The notes beneath the pieces were generated by a model. The model was not told the origin of the DNA. It searched no databases and was given only the letters and a program-made list of their open reading frames with translations. From Dromaius novaehollandiae (Eukaryota; Chordata; Aves; Casuariiformes; Dromaiidae), in NCBI RefSeq assembly GCF_036370855.1, contig NC_088101.1:41276544-41340543 (forward strand): a stretch of DNA of 64,000 bases, in the 5' to 3' direction. Position numbers and translations under genes: made by a program. This document shows, piece by piece, positions 1-14,600 of this stretch; the stretch's first letter is position 1, and each line of letters starts with the position of its first letter.

Positions 1-1177
1 TGCAGTGATCTAAGGAAAGATGTAATGTTAAGGCAGTTTATTTTAACTGGTGCAAGTTTGTCTGTAAACATTTATTAGCTTTGTTGCATCCCTCTTCACA
101 AAAATGATAACAAACTTCTCTTGCATCCCAGAGAGAAACAACATCACACCAAGTACTAACTAATTGTATACAAACACAAGCAGCCCAATTACAAACAGAC
201 TGCCCCTCTGACTGGCTTCTGGCAGCTTGCAAATGCAGAACACACTGGGATCCACCATCAGCCTCCTAAACTACTTAGAAGTTGAGCATTTAACCCTGGT
301 GTTTAAATACTCAAGTTAGTTATTTTAGCATTTAGCTTGCAGCTCTGTTAGGCAACTAGCCTCTCTCCTGGAGCTCTAAGTGAGGCCATGAGGGTCCCCC
401 ATGCAGCACACGGCATATCCCAGAAGGATGCAAGTACTTACGGCCACCTTCAGCAGTTCCTGCTGGCTAGAGGGAGTCCCAGATTTCCTCCCACTCCATC
501 CCAAGGACAATGCGGAGACAGCCCTGTTCACTTGGAAACAGTATGGCAGAGCTCTTACCTGGATACTGTCCTTTGAAAGGCAGTGTAAGAGCCTCAGCAA
601 GTCCTCCCATACCATGGCAGTAAAAGAGGATCTTCTTACAATGCAGAACTCTATCAGTGTTGTAGATTACTCAAAGACAGAAGTCTACTTTCCTTGCTGA
701 ATACCAGCCTGTTATTAGTAGATGTTTTGTTTATAAGGTTAGAAATTTTAGGAAGAGATAACTCGTAGGAAAGATAGCGGCCTATTCCAACTTCAGGCAT
801 CAAGTGGGCAGAAAGTGCCAAAAAATATTAAATGCATCAGAATGGAGGCTGATCCCCCCTCCTCTTTTTCACAGCCCTTCAAAACTCATTATATATAAAA
901 AAATCAAGACATACAGGCCAACCAAGTCTTCTTTGTAGACAAGTATTTTATTTTCTGACAGATTTGAAAAGGTATTTGGCTCCTAAAGATGCAAACAGAT
1001 GCCCTGCACTTTCACTAGTCATACAAGTTATGAGTAAACCTGGGTGCTCTTCTCAGCACAAGCTGTGGGGTCCAGATGCATGCCCTGAGATGGACAGGAT
1101 GTGGGTTAAGTGAGATTGGGTTTATGCCAGTACTGCTTTGCTTTACTTGACCCTCCCTCATGTTCTAATTTTCACTC

Positions 1178-1200
1178 AAAAAAAAAAAAAAAAAAAAAAA
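1178..1200 (+). repeat. A23 homopolymer
   Basis: Twenty-three A follow TTTTCACTC. It could be the tail of an old retroposed sequence, but I see no polyadenylation signal, target-site duplication or recognisable body upstream, so I record only the simple repeat. Confidence 0.95.
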
Positions 1201-3849
1201 GACAGTAAGCCATGATAGGCACGAAAGGCTCAATTGCAACTGAAGTCACTGAAGTCCAGGAAAGTCAAGCATTAGATCATTTTTGGAGACCCACTCTTTG
1301 ACTGCTTTCAAAGGACTTCAAAATGTTTAAAGACAGGGTTTTCCAATCCAGATGGTATAAGTAAGAGTATCTATAAAAGGAGATGAATGTTCCATAGTAA
1401 AATCAAAAGATCTTCCACCCCTCCAATGGTATTATAAACATCTGCTCTATGTATGTGGTGGATTTGATCAGCAGTGATATCTACTTTTCATGTCTTCACA
1501 CAGCTCCTCCATGATTCAGGTGTACTTTAATGCCCTCATCCATTGGCTATACATACATTAATATTTCAGCTTGGACAGCAGTGTGCTCTCCTGCCCATCC
1601 TGACTCGCCATGCTTTGGTTTCTTCCCAGAGGAGGCCGAACCAGAAGGTGTGCTCCCACACAGCCCCTAACCAAGCTCCAGCCACAAACTGGAATTCAGC
1701 CTATAGGACCAGAGTGCAGCTAGACCAAAATAAATCCCCTTGAAATTTCTATAGCATGAGTGCTGGGTTTCCAGCACCAACTCTTCGACTCTGCAAACCT
1801 GCTCCTATTAGATCACATTACTTGACAATATAGACATTGCCTTTAGGTTCACATAAGAATGTAAGGAACTAACACTCATCAAAATAAACTCACTTTTGTC
1901 TGGCAAATGTTTTGCTGAAGAAATTTAAAAAACTACCCTGCAGACAAGTATTAAGTAACATTCATGTGGGTGGCTTGAATTTGGTGCTGGGAGTCAGTAG
2001 TCCTATTCTATCTCCTTAATTGCTCTTTGACGGTGGACAAGCTATTTAAACTCAAATCTGTGCTACTTTCTGTGTACACAGGTACTGCAGCACATAAACG
2101 ATAAGTCTGGATTTCATTCCGAGTCACCCACAAAGCAAGCAATGGATAAGCAGACATGGAATAAAGTGATTTTGTTGTTTTGCCACTGGTTGCAGGCACG
2201 AGGCAAAAATTCAAAGTGACTATCCAGGATGAATTGCATAAGAATCTGTAGTTTCACTTGAAAAAGAGTAAAGAAAGCAGGTCTCCTGCCTCTTTCTCCT
2301 CCATCACCTGTAGTACAACTCATAAGGCCCAGCAGCAGCCCTGTGGTTGCATGGCCTCCCCATCCAGATTGTGATGGCCTCTCCTTTCACCTTCATGAAT
2401 ACAACCACCTCTATAAAAAAGTTAATAAATATGCTTGTTACTACACAGAGGGAACTGTTTCTCAGGTTAATTTGGTATTTGAAGCAACTTCTCCCTCTTT
2501 GAAAGATTTCAGACAATTAATGCCTATTACTCCAGGTTTATAGAGAAAGAGGGAATTACAAAGGACAGTTAAAGTCCAGCAGTAACAAATCAGTCCAACA
2601 CTACTACCATTCTGACACCATATTAAAAGGAAGGGGACTCATGGCACAGTGACTCCATCATCATGGACTGTGCAACTGGCCTTAGTGTGCCTGAAAAGCA
2701 TTAAATCCTTATGCTGTGTAAGAAAAAATCTTTGAGGCATATGCCTCTTCTTAGAAGAACTGCTGGCTAGCTTCAGCAGACCAGTCCAAATCTTCACCTA
2801 GCTTTGAGAAACTGAATTCAAGGAACTTGTTTTTCCAGTTAATCATTACTTTAAGACTGATCATAGATTTCTTCACTGTTCTTTGGAAGAAAAATAAAAC
2901 ACATTTTGAGCTCTGCAACATGCAACAGCTTGTCTGCATCACAGCAGTTTCAGAAATGCTCCAGACAAAATGCTAGTTGTCTGTAATGCAAAAGTTTAGG
3001 TCCACACTATCACTTGCCTATGTTTTTATTTTCCTCACATATTTAAACAAAGTGTTCCCAAATGAAAGATGAACTTCCTAACCAGAACCATTACTGAAAA
3101 AATGAAGTCATTTCCTAAACTACCGAAGACTGATTTTCAGTGGAATTTTGTATTGTGGCACATTACCTTTTTGATTGAATTCTACTATGTATAAACTCAT
3201 TCTGTTAAGCACCAGAGAATCCATTTAAGAAAACCATTGACTTAGGGGCCAAGTTGCAGTTTGCCTTGTCAGTTGGATAAAAGCTTTTCCATGCTTTCAG
3301 TGTGTCTTCCAGCTGGACTCTGATATCTAATAAGACTTTCTTTTCTTGATAAGAGACTTAGTGCTTCTCCTCTACCCAGTACAAAAGCTTCCAAAACTTA
3401 GAGGAAAGGAATATCTTACGTTTTGATATTTCTGTCAAATTTCAGTCAAGTAAGCCACTGGGTTCAAAGTGACTAGGGAGTATTAACAGAGCATGATTGC
3501 ATAAGCTTTGCTTCCTTAGGAAAGCCAAGCTAAAAATGGTGACTTGCACAGCTATTTGGAGATGAGGAACTCTTAAGTCCTACTGCTATTTTCAAAGAGC
3601 TACGCTGAATTGGTACAATACCCAATCTACAGCCAAGCTAAGTCTTACTGAAGTTCCCAATATCAACTTTGGCTAGAAGCAGTTTCCTGTAGAGAAAGTT
3701 TATTTACTCTGTGAGTAGCATCCTCCTTCTTGTCTTTAGTTAAAATAGAAATAGTGTACTTTTCCCATGGCATATGGTAAGTGAATGTTGTGATATATTG
3801 CCTTCTCTCTCACTTCAGCCTCTTTATTCATCTTTAAAGATGACAGCCT

Positions 3850-3870
3850 TCAAGATTTTAAAAATCTTGA
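3850..3870. repeat. 10-bp inverted repeat with single-base centre
   Basis: TCAAGATTTT (3850-3859) and AAAATCTTGA (3861-3870) are exact reverse complements around one A. No associated element is visible. Confidence 0.9.
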
Positions 3871-5940
3871 TCCAAATCCTCTTAACAGCAGTTTTAATGC
3901 TCATACAATGACATTCACCCAGGAGAATGTATTTAATTTATGGTTCGTTGGGAATATTAAACTAATCAGTGACAGTGTTCATGTCACAATCCTACCTTGA
4001 AATGTAAGTGACTGCAAAGACAAGTAACATGTTTAGTGCTGAAAGACACAGCCAGGTGGATAAATTACAGTATGCCTACATGAAACTTCTCCTTGGTAGT
4101 TCCTTTCTCCAGTGCTACTCATCCACATGTAAGAAAATGTCTCCTAAAGTATCTTTAGTAAGATAGAGTTGTAGTAAATGCATTCAAGAGATGTTTCTCC
4201 ATTTCTAACTCTGCTTGCAAAGCCAGTTGTGCTCAGCAAGGCAATAGCATTTACTAAGTAGATCAGATAATGCTTACCCAAATACACATACACATTTTTC
4301 AAGAGGGACAATTGGATTTCTCAGGGATCAGAGGCTAACGTTCCACCAAGTATATTTGAAAGTCTCAGGGTGTATCTAGTTGGCCTGATTCTATGTTTCA
4401 GAACATCATTTTTACACTACTATAGCTTCATTAATTCCTTAAACAGATCACTTCTAGAAGACAAAAACTGTTCACTTTTTTTTAACTTGATGACATTACA
4501 GATTATCTTCTGCTAAATTAAACTAATTGCAAAATATACAAATCCTTTTTTCAGACTGCTTTTGTTAAAAATATTCTATATTAATTTTCAAGGAAAACAA
4601 TCCACTTACAATACCCAATTTGCCAAAAATCTTTTCCTAACACTTTTTCAAGTTATAAGAAAACCAAAGAGAAATTAGTCAATTTGTCCAATAGTCAATT
4701 ACAAAATGATACTGTTTCCATCGTTGTGTCCTCCCTGAAAATTGTACTTGCCATGTTGTTGCTTATTGCTTAGTTAGGTACCATTTAACTAATTCATCAT
4801 ATATAACATTTGAAATATACTTTTGCTAACATTACATACATCGGACTAGTTTACTAAAATGTATAGTCCTCTCTTCTCCTTGAATATTTGAAATTGTCCT
4901 TCATTTAGATGGAAAGCTTTGAAGCATGAATATATATGTTCTGGCCATTAAACTGTTAATCCATACTGAGTGCTGTATAACTCAAACAAATTTAGAAATA
5001 ATCTCCCTCCTATTCTTTTTTTATTTGTACTGGTTCAATTTTATCATATTTCTACAGAGTCCATTCACACATGAAGTATATCACTTTCCAGAATACTTAA
5101 GTATTCTCTCAGGCATAAATCCAAATTAAGCTACCCCCCCACAACAATTTATGAGTCACGCAAGCTATCTTGTTTCCTATATGTTAAATATGTAATGCTA
5201 CTTTTTCCACTTGTGTAAAAAGTGTGTCAAAGTAAAATTCTGTAGTAATTTCCATGATTTCCTACAGCTGTTTTTACTTCTATTAATGTATTTCTTTCCA
5301 TCCTGGATAACACTCATGTACAGAGAGGCTCTGACTAGTGATTAATGGGAATTGTTGTAGGCATTTTATCAAGCTTGAGAACATTTGCTAGCTGAAGAGA
5401 CATTAAGCCATGTCAAATTATTGAATGTACTCATATGATCCCTGAAACTGGTTACTTCTCCACATTGCAGAAATGAGAGAAATTGTTACAATGCAACACA
5501 GCTTCACGACTGGCAATTTTACAGCATTTGCTTTTTAAAATTTTACTGTGAACTATGCCACAGTGTTTTCACCTCAATACCTCAGTATTTTACAGAAGCT
5601 TAACCTGAGGTGACAGTCTGGTAACTTCTCTGAATGATAGGAAGAGTGGTGCTGAAGCAGCAGAATGGGGAGCACATCATTATGTAGGAAATATACTGAT
5701 ATTTCTAAAAGAAAAAATGAAAATCCAGTAACATCTGATCTACTCTGTCAGAAAAGAACACACTCTGACAGCTGTTAGCAGTGTTCTGGCCACATACCAC
5801 AGATCTGTAAAACACCAAATGAGGTGGATTGAGTAACTGGGCATCGATTCCTCTTGGTCTTTCTGCCACAGAAAGAGCGTCTGTGCTCCCTCTCTTCATC
5901 CAGACATGCAAAACAGTCCAGAAGATGGCCTTGTTATTTA

Positions 5941-5982
5941 GAAAAGAGAAAAAAAGAAAAAAAAAGAAAAAAAAGAAAGGAA
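5941..5982 (+). repeat. Polypurine GAAAA tract
   Basis: The stretch consists only of A with single G spacers (GAAAAGAGAAA and so on) and ends in GAAAGGAAG. It makes a low-complexity lysine-rich frame that is not a gene. Confidence 0.95.
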
Positions 5983-7475
5983 GTCATGTTCCTTCTTTGG
6001 TTTGGAAAAAATGAGCATTAACTGAAATTGCATTCAGAAGTCCTAGTTCTCCTTACTGAAGGTCTGACTTCGACAGTGTTTATAAACTTACTTTTGAGCT
6101 CCTGAGTTCATCCTGAGTCCTGCTGCTGTGGGCTACTAACTACACAGCAGAAAATCTGTGATTTTATATAGCATCAAACAACATTCTTTCAGCACATGAA
6201 TAATCTGATCAATTTAAATAAAGGTTTTTCTTGAGCATGACACCTTTTGTATTTCAGTTTTCAATATTAGAGAATGAATTTTCCTGGCCAGACACTGGCA
6301 AAGCAGATAATGGGAGAAAGAATGAGCTATCAAATTAAAAGGTGTCCACTTGGAAAGTATGCATTACTAGTTGTGCTGGAGAGACTTTACATCAAAAAAA
6401 GAACTGTTGCAGCATATTCTCTTTGGAAAAAAATCAGTTTCAAATGCCCTCTGCAATGAATCATGCTTCGTTTACAGTGTCAATCTGTGAACAATGTAAC
6501 AATAGCACTAATAAACAGCATTGATCCAAAGTTAATTCCATGAAGTCAAAGATCTGCCTGTGGCTTGTGTGCCAGTAAGGCTTAGGTAAAAACAGCTCTC
6601 TCCCAAAGCCCAATTATTTTAATCCTGTATCACTGTCTTCCCTGCTTTTCAAGTGTGAGATTGTGCATATTTGCCTTTTCCTTAAAGAGGTGCCATTTTT
6701 TGGCATCAGAGATGCTAGCATTTTTTTCCCCAGGCTTTGAGAATACTATGTCATTGGCCACACAAAAGAATCAGGCTGTTCATAGCAATCTATAGCAAAG
6801 CTGACAACTAATGGTATTTTGTTGCATAGAGAAGAACATCCTGAGATCTGAGCTAGCGTAATTCCTGTGTGCCAAGTTTATCTCCTAATCTCCCTTAAGT
6901 GTCAGGTAATCTAAAATAGCAGCAATAAGAAATATGAATTCATATTTAGCAGAGCTAAAATAAGTATTTTTATAAATGCATATAGTATGCATACTAACAC
7001 TGTATATACTACTATACTACACTATTTACTCAGTGTGCAAACATATTACTTTCATCAATTTGGTCAGCTTCCACTAATTGGATTTAGTGACTTGGGTCCA
7101 GAAAAGTAACTTTAAGTAAGGAAAAGAGTGTTGTAACTTTACAAATAATGCCCTAAGCTGTTATATGTTCTGACTGTCACATCAATGGATTCTTAATCAT
7201 GTATTTATCTTGGGGATCACAGTAGTAACTCCATAGTTCAGGCTCCTCTCAGCAACAGAGAAATCCATGACCACACCCAATATTAGCCTTCAGATGTGCT
7301 GCAAATATTCCCTTTCCTTTTCTCTCTGAACCTCCTGCACTGACTCAATGTTTCTGCAAAAAAGCTTTGTTCTATTTACGTAGTTAGAGTTAGTAGGATT
7401 ATTTTTCTATCAGTACCGATGCAACATTACCTCCATTCACCTCTGTATTTCGCTCTCTTCCTGAATATTAGTTCA

Positions 7476-7655
7476 TTTCACAGAATCAAAAAATGGCTGG
7501 GGTTGACGGGACCTCTGGAGATCATCCAGTCCAACTCCCCTTCTCAAGTAGGGTCAGCCAGAACAGGTCGTCACATCGTGTTCTGAATACCTCCAAGGAT
7601 GGAGACTCCACAACCTTGGTCAGCAATCTATTCCAATGTTCTAATATCTATTATA
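7476..7655 (-). mobile_element. CR1 LINE, 3' end fragment
   Basis: The plus strand reads CAGAATCAAAAAATGGCTGG, then ACGGGACCTCTGGAGATCAT and CCAGTCCAACTCCCCTTCTC, which is the reverse complement of the highly characteristic CR1 3' terminus. It continues through CTCCAAGGATGGAGACTCCA and the CAACCTTGG segment. About 175 bases remain, all from the 3' untranslated region, so it is a strongly 5'-truncated insertion with its 3' end to the left. Substitutions throughout show it is old. No target-site duplication is evident, as usual for CR1. Confidence 0.9.
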
Positions 7656-10600
7656 GAGCATTATTATTTTCTGTAATTTCAAGCTTTACATCTCAAGGCA
7701 GAAGTCTGCAACTCTCCATTAAGAAAACAGAAATGGAAAAGTTAGTGCATTAGCCAGATAAGGCTCAGTCTTTTCATAAGTTTCACTAGCCAGTATTTCC
7801 TCTGTCAGTCTGTGCTTTACAGCTTCCTTTTTGATTTCTGCATTTACCCTGAACTGTAACAAAAATGTGTATGAAACATAGGCACAGAAGTCCACAGGCA
7901 TTTATGTGCTTAGCATTAGTCAGGCAATAGCACCTTTGCACATGGCTCTGCCCAAATTTCCAAGGTAGCTATATTATCAAGAATCGAGGCTTTCACATTA
8001 ACTTTGCTTTTGACAGGCTTTGAATGTCTTCCATCCTGTCAAAGACAGCAGCTTGCATTTTTTGCTGAATTTCCTAATGATGAATATTTAACTTGCTAAA
8101 ATGCTAATATTCTGTTCAAGTCTGGCTGCAGTACTGTGCAATTACTTTTGTAAAGGAAGTACAGACTGAACTCCCTTCATTTAAGTAAAAAAAAGATTTA
8201 CAAAGATGTGCACATGCTGTGCCTGCATAGCATCTATAAAATGAGAGTACTGAATTCAAGGGAAATTGGAGCAAATCTGAAGGGAATCTTTCGATCTGAT
8301 GACAGGTATTAGCTTTCCTGTCCCAAATCCTTTAAGATTTTCCCATGAAGTGGGTCAACTGTTGATAAGGAGAGTGTCTTATAGATACCATGTTCTCTCT
8401 TGGTGGTCACAGTCATACTTTTTTCTGTTCACAGCTGTAATAGATATCTATTTTTACTTACATGGAAGAGTAAGCAAATACACCTTTGCCTTCTTCTAGA
8501 TATAAAAGTCACATGAACTGCAGTAGTAAAGTGCAAATTGCTCATTGCTGACCATTTTAGATCATGCATCCCCCAAGAACAACAATATGTTACCATTTCT
8601 GAAACCCATTTTTCAGCCACATTCTCCAATATTTGTAATTTCTTTCCAGATTTGTTTAGTTTAAAGGAAACTAACCTTGGAATCTGAATGGTAAATTATA
8701 AGTAAGAGAGAGAGTATGAGAGAAAGATATTCATGGAGTTAGACAAAGTCTGAAGTCTTTTTTAAAGCAACAGGAATAGCAAAGTATTGTGCAGGCAGAC
8801 TGGAGGCTGAATTAATAAATTCAGAGTGAAATTCAGCAACCGGAGTCCCAAGCACACTGGTTTTAAACCTAAGAAACATTTCTACTGAAAACCTAAAAAG
8901 CTTGTTACGTGGAGTGGAATACAAGAGACCCAGATGTATTATTTGACAGTGGATGTGAAATGTCATTAAGCACACCGTGGAGCTTGGAATAATGTTCCAT
9001 ATGTGCCTCAGTTTCCTCATGAGTCTGAGCACCGCAGTTTCTGGATGGCTGGATAATCAGTGAGTTTGGCATATGATGGATATGACAGCAAGCTTATGAA
9101 ACAGCAAAGATATACAGGGACCATGAGCATGACCCAGCCTCTCAATGTACCAAGATAACAATTGGTGGAAAAGGCAGAGAATTAGTTACTGAATTTATAC
9201 TTCTATCAATGTTGGTGTCCTGTTGGCCTCCATTTTTGAGACTGAATGAGTTTTAATTAAACCATGTGTGCAAAATGGGTGCTAGAATTAGTGACTGGGG
9301 GAACACATTCCCCTCCACCAAACTGTCTAGAGAAGCATAGACTCTCTGGGTTCTTTTAACTTCACAAAACAAAAGCTGAGTTGCTCTTTATAGACATACC
9401 ACCTGATGTGTTTTATTTAATACCAGGGAAAAAAAGAACTACTCAAGCTATTTGAGAATGATGTTAACAGCAGGGGAATATTAAAAAAGCCAATACTAGC
9501 TCTGAATAACTGCAGGCTGGAAATCAGAAGGAGGTTCCTATCCATTAGAGTAGCGTGGTTATAGAACAGTTCTCCAGTCAGAGTTGTGCCAGGCAAAAAA
9601 TAAACCCTTAACTGGTTTTAAGACTCATAAATTGATTGAGTTATGAGGGATTATAAAACCATGTTGCTTATCATTGCCTAGTTCCAGTCCCTTGCTTCTA
9701 TTACAGCTCTGGGCTCAGCAAGGATCAGCAGTGCTAGAAATGCTATTGTCGTATCAGTAGCCATCCCCCACCAGAAGAATTGGAGCCACTATCAAAACTA
9801 CCTGGACTAGTACACATCCCCTCATCTCTGATTGCTTGTCTCAGAAACCACTGAATAAAACAAATGTGGAAACCTTGATCACAGTTCGGTTTGTTTTCAG
9901 GGTAATTATTGCTGTTGGCAACTCTGACAGAGAAGGAATGACTCAGAGTGAATCAATATGTCCACAAGCAAAGGCAGAGAGTTTACAGATAGAGCAGAAC
10001 ACAGCTACAGTTGATTAATCCTCTCTATGCTACAGTCATAATACAGAAGCATGAATATACAGCAAATTGTTTCTTTCTCCCCCACCTCCATATCCTCTGT
10101 CAGTAACTGTAACATGAGGAATTACATCTGGATTATTGCTAATGACAGAGTTGTTTGGGAAATGTCATTCTTGTGGTCTTTCAAATGTTGCAACTTCACC
10201 TAAGCCAAAATTTCTGGTTTCAAAGATGATTTTAAGTAGTATCAGTAAATTTGAGATCCAGGATTGCCCAATCAGCTCTTACTAGAAAGTGATTTTCTGT
10301 AGGGAAGTAACAGTTAAAAAAACTTTTTTGTTTTATGAAAAAAGTTGCAACCCTCCATTCCAGTGTGGGGAAAAAGAGATTTTTTGAAATCTTTACAGTA
10401 AGGTGGTATCTGCCTGCCATTTCCATGCACAGTGCACACCAAATCTGAAATACCATTGTGTTAAAAACTTCAACAAATAATTACCTACTACTCTGTTTTC
10501 AGTAGATACAAGGTGCAAGAGATGTTAACATTAGTTTTGCATTGAGACCGTTCAGGTTTGGTATATTTCAAGATTTTTCTCTTTTTAAAAAGCTTATGTT

Positions 10601-11656
10601 TATCAGGATCTGAGCTGAAATGCCCAAGGTCCAGGAAAAAAGTTCGCATACCTGTAAGTATGACGAGTGATTAGAATACAGCCTACTCTGGGTTATTGGC
10701 ACCTGCTCTCAGAGCAGCCTGTTATCTACCTACTGCTTAACTTAAAACAGCACTCATCTTGGGGCTCTCTGATCTGATGGAGTTTCTGGCGCGGAAGTAC
10801 AGTTCAACTGGGGGCAAAAAGCATCCTAGCCCAGAACAGCATGGCATATAGCTGGTGGGAATAGCACTCTAATGCAAAGTGGGACATCTGAGTTTGAAGT
10901 CCCCCAGGTCAGGAAGGTCTGACACTAGCTCTCCTAATTTCTGGTCTAGCCCTTGGCTATAAAAAGGAGGGTTATCATCAGCCACACATTACATGGAAGT
11001 TGCGACTGGAGACAGGGCTGAAAACTAGGATAGATCTGTTCTATTTCTAGGCACATGGCTGTGTCTGCAAGGATCTTAATGTCAAAAGTAACATGCAATG
11101 GATTTGAGGCACTGAGCAAGTTGTCTGAAAATACTACTTTGGGATTTAAATAGAATTTACGTGCCTATGTTCCACTTCAGATCTACTCCCCCATCCCTGG
11201 GTTTTATTATCCAACTCCTGGTGTCATGTGGTGCTTACTAAAAATATACAATGCCTGGTCTGCACTGGATTTGCTTCAGATCTTTGTTAGCTGATATATT
11301 CCAACACACTTCCCCCCTCACCTCACCTTTGGCAAGATGACTCTTAAGCAAGAATGAGGTAGTGGAGATATGTTTAAAATGACTATTAATGCTAAGGCTA
11401 TTCAGTCTCATAGCCCATGAGAAGCAAAGTATATAGGGAAATTTATGGTGAGCTGCTCCCTGTATGATGGCTGTTGAATACACGTTGAATACTTATGAAT
11501 AGAACACAAAATTTTAATGGGAAGCCATTTTCAGAGCTATACTTAACATCCAGTGTAGCACTGGGAGCATAACTTGTCAAGGTAAAGTCCTTGAAGTATC
11601 CTGATTTCCTCTAGCTCTCCACACCATTAAGGAGGGTTAAAACGAGGTAAGGCATC

Positions 11657-11678
11657 TTTTTTTTTTTTTTTTTTTTTT
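11657..11678 (+). repeat. T22 homopolymer
   Basis: Twenty-two T follow GGCATC. No element is recognisable on the minus strand upstream of it (to the right) beyond ordinary AT-rich sequence. Confidence 0.95.
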
Positions 11679-14600
11679 GCCACACAGATTCTCAGATGCT
11701 AATTTCTTGCAAACACAGACAAATTCACACTCAATGAAATGTTTAATTAATGGTCACCAGGTAGTTGTTAAATAATTACTACCAATATGAAAAAATTCAT
11801 TTGCAATATCAAACTCTGTATTTTTTTCCAAATGACACATATTTGCAGGGCATCAACAACTATATAAGTCCTCTTCTATCTTGCTGATACCTGCCTGAAA
11901 TCTTGTGGTGCCCTTTGTCACACAGAATGAATTTCTGAAGATGCTGTGGAAGATCAGAGAACAGCTCTGCCATCAAATCAATCCAAAGAGGCTATAGCGA
12001 GTTCTTGCTATACATGAAGAATCCTTGACACTGAAAAAAAAATCATCATAGGCTATCAGCTGCAAGAGTCCATGACTGGCACAAACTCCTTGCTGATCTT
12101 TTTGAGTAAAGTTTTGCGGACTACTATCTGCACCAGTGACTCAAGTCAGGGCTGGAGCATGGCAGAATCTGCTTCTCTAAGGGCCTGTGAAACTTTCAAG
12201 CACTAACATTTTGGCCTCAAACTGACGGCTTGTGTGCAAATCTTTTCTCCATTTAGATCTTTACATAGGAGACCAGGTGCACTGCCAGCAGGCTGTTTTG
12301 TTCAAATGATATTCAAAATACTCGGCTGTACACCAGATAAGTATTTGTAGGAGATAAGGAAACTGGAATTTATATGCAGATGAACTCAAATGTTCATTTG
12401 CTGGGCAAAGAAACTGTGTTTAATTCATCTCTGGAAATGCTTTTCAGGTAAGGAGATGATACTCTGTACCTCCCACATCTCTGTCCTCTGGCTTTGTTGT
12501 TGTAACGACACAAAATGGCAGAATGTTCACTAAGTGGATTAAAAAAGTTAGTTTTGGAGTAGAGGAACCCTGGAAGTCCTGTTTTGCTATCCTCAGATAG
12601 CAGATTTTTCTCTAAGATATTTTATGCAATGCAATCTTTGTGCTCACCCCATGCAGTAAGGGGATGGTTTGTTCTTTATTGCCTCCATTTTGATTTATAG
12701 CTAAGCTCTTTCATACACAAAAGAGAATAGAATCCTTCCTGTCCATGTTAACGTGAAAGAAACCTTTATTAAGAAAGAAATTTCTGTAGAACTTACATGC
12801 TCAATTAATTTTGCCAGTGGAAAAAAGTTGCAGAATTACAGAATGCAAGACTCATTTCCTATTTTTCTATGGGATGATTTCCTGTAACAGCAAGGAGAGG
12901 TTTTAATGGACCATCCAATACATCGTTAGCTGGCCAGGAAATTCAGAAAAGTTTCTCAAAATGCAGGTTTCTTCAAACGAAGTCAGAATACAAGATAGAG
13001 CAGATGTTATTTTATAACTGTGATAAATTCTTCATGATATGAAACATGATAGCCCTGTCTGTTCATCCACACTACAAATTATTTTCATTATCTGGCAGCA
13101 ACTTGCACCCTAATTCATACACTTTTGGATGTGGACACTTTTTGACACTCACAGGTGAATCCATATATTCAGTCCACATCAGGAGTGCACTTTTGAGGCA
13201 AATCTCCCAATTGCCCCCACTTTTCATATCACAGAAGAGCCTTGGAGCACATGAATGGGTTCCTTCTGGATGAAACAAAAGCAGAAGAGGAACCTATAAG
13301 CCATCTAATGGGCTCTGACCACTATTCAGCATTCAGGCCACAGGATCAGACTACAGTTAGTCTGAAGCAAAACTCCTTGAGAGATGTCTAGTACAGCCAG
13401 TAAGGGCTTGATGCCAACCAATTTATGATTTATTCCTGTTAGGCCATACCATTAGCTAATGCAAGTGCAGTCTATGTAACTCCATGTAAGGTTTTGTGGA
13501 TCAGGAGGTTAGCCACCAGCACCTGCAGACCCACTAAAATGCTTCTGACACAGCCAGAAACAGAACTTCAGCTGCAACAAGAAATTTAGTACCAAAGGAT
13601 TAAGATCTTACAAAGCACAGACTTCTCACAGGCTTGGCAGCAACTCAGCACTGATTTTTAAGGACACTGAAAAAGATAAAATTTTAGATACTTAAGCCAC
13701 TTAGGTCACCGAGTTCCCAGCTGACCAGGTTAAGGCTCTCAGCTTTCATGTTTGAAGACCACCCAGTAATCCCTGTGCATGATAAAAGAAGCCTCAGCAC
13801 TTAAATAAGGATGCTTTTCCTCCTGCAGTGCACAAGCACCAAAAAGAGTTGCAGAGGTCTGTGCTTTGACACTTTAATTCTTCAAGGTGTATCTAAGTGA
13901 CCTTTCATCACTTCAAGGCGCTGAGATACTAGAGGGCCCCATTAGCTTACCACTGTGCCCAGGCTAATTAGCCCTGCTGGTCAGCAGGCTGCTGTGCAGC
14001 CTAAGCAGCACAACCCACTGTCACCACTGTCTTCCTTCCCGGAGCCCCTACCTCCGCATAGATAAGCACCCCACAGCATAGATGTGGAGGCTGCATCTAG
14101 TATGGGGCTTTGGCTGTGTGTGACTGAATGCAATCACAGAGACTCACCCAAAAGGGGAAAAACAAAACACCTGCCAACACTAGAGGTGGTCACACCTTAA
14201 AAAAAAGAAAAAATCCCACGTATTTCTTGCACTTGTAACTCTGGCAACCTAGCATCAAAATAACAATGTGGACATTAAAAAAAATTCAATTTTTTTTTTC
14301 ACTGCAAGAGTGCAAATACATACTCTTTTTCTACAATACATAGTTTCCACAGTGACCACGCAATATCATCTGTTGTTTGTCATACGATTGCGTAAGATGC
14401 TCACTTCTTCTTAGTGATATCAGAACAATAAATGAAAACCGAGAAATTCTAGCATGCACTGTTACATGTTCTTAAATATAGACATGAAAATACATATCCT
14501 TCACACTTTTGTTACCCAGTGTAATCCTCTGATTTTCTGGTAGAGAAATGTCCTTGATAAACAAGTAGCCTGATCATCTAAGTTATCATATATGCCTTGT

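Larger units (their letters stand above)
1..7475. other. Gene-free AT-rich sequence
   Basis: No open frame beyond chance length, no recognised repeat family. It holds the A23 run, the inverted repeat at 3850 and the polypurine tract at 5941. A short exon-like interval (3740-3776, plus strand) is bounded by CTTCTTGTCTTTAG and GTAAGT but is only 37 bases and is probably chance. Confidence 0.6.

Noticed and set aside
1178..1200. Poly(A) tail of a processed pseudogene.
   Set aside because: No upstream coding remnant, AATAAA in register, or flanking direct repeats was found.
3740..3776. 37-base interval between a strong acceptor and GTAAGT.
   Set aside because: Too short and isolated; chance pairs of splice signals are common.
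10607..10653. 47-base interval between TTTATCAG and GTAAGTATG.
   Set aside because: Open in one frame but no partner exon or homology; likely chance.
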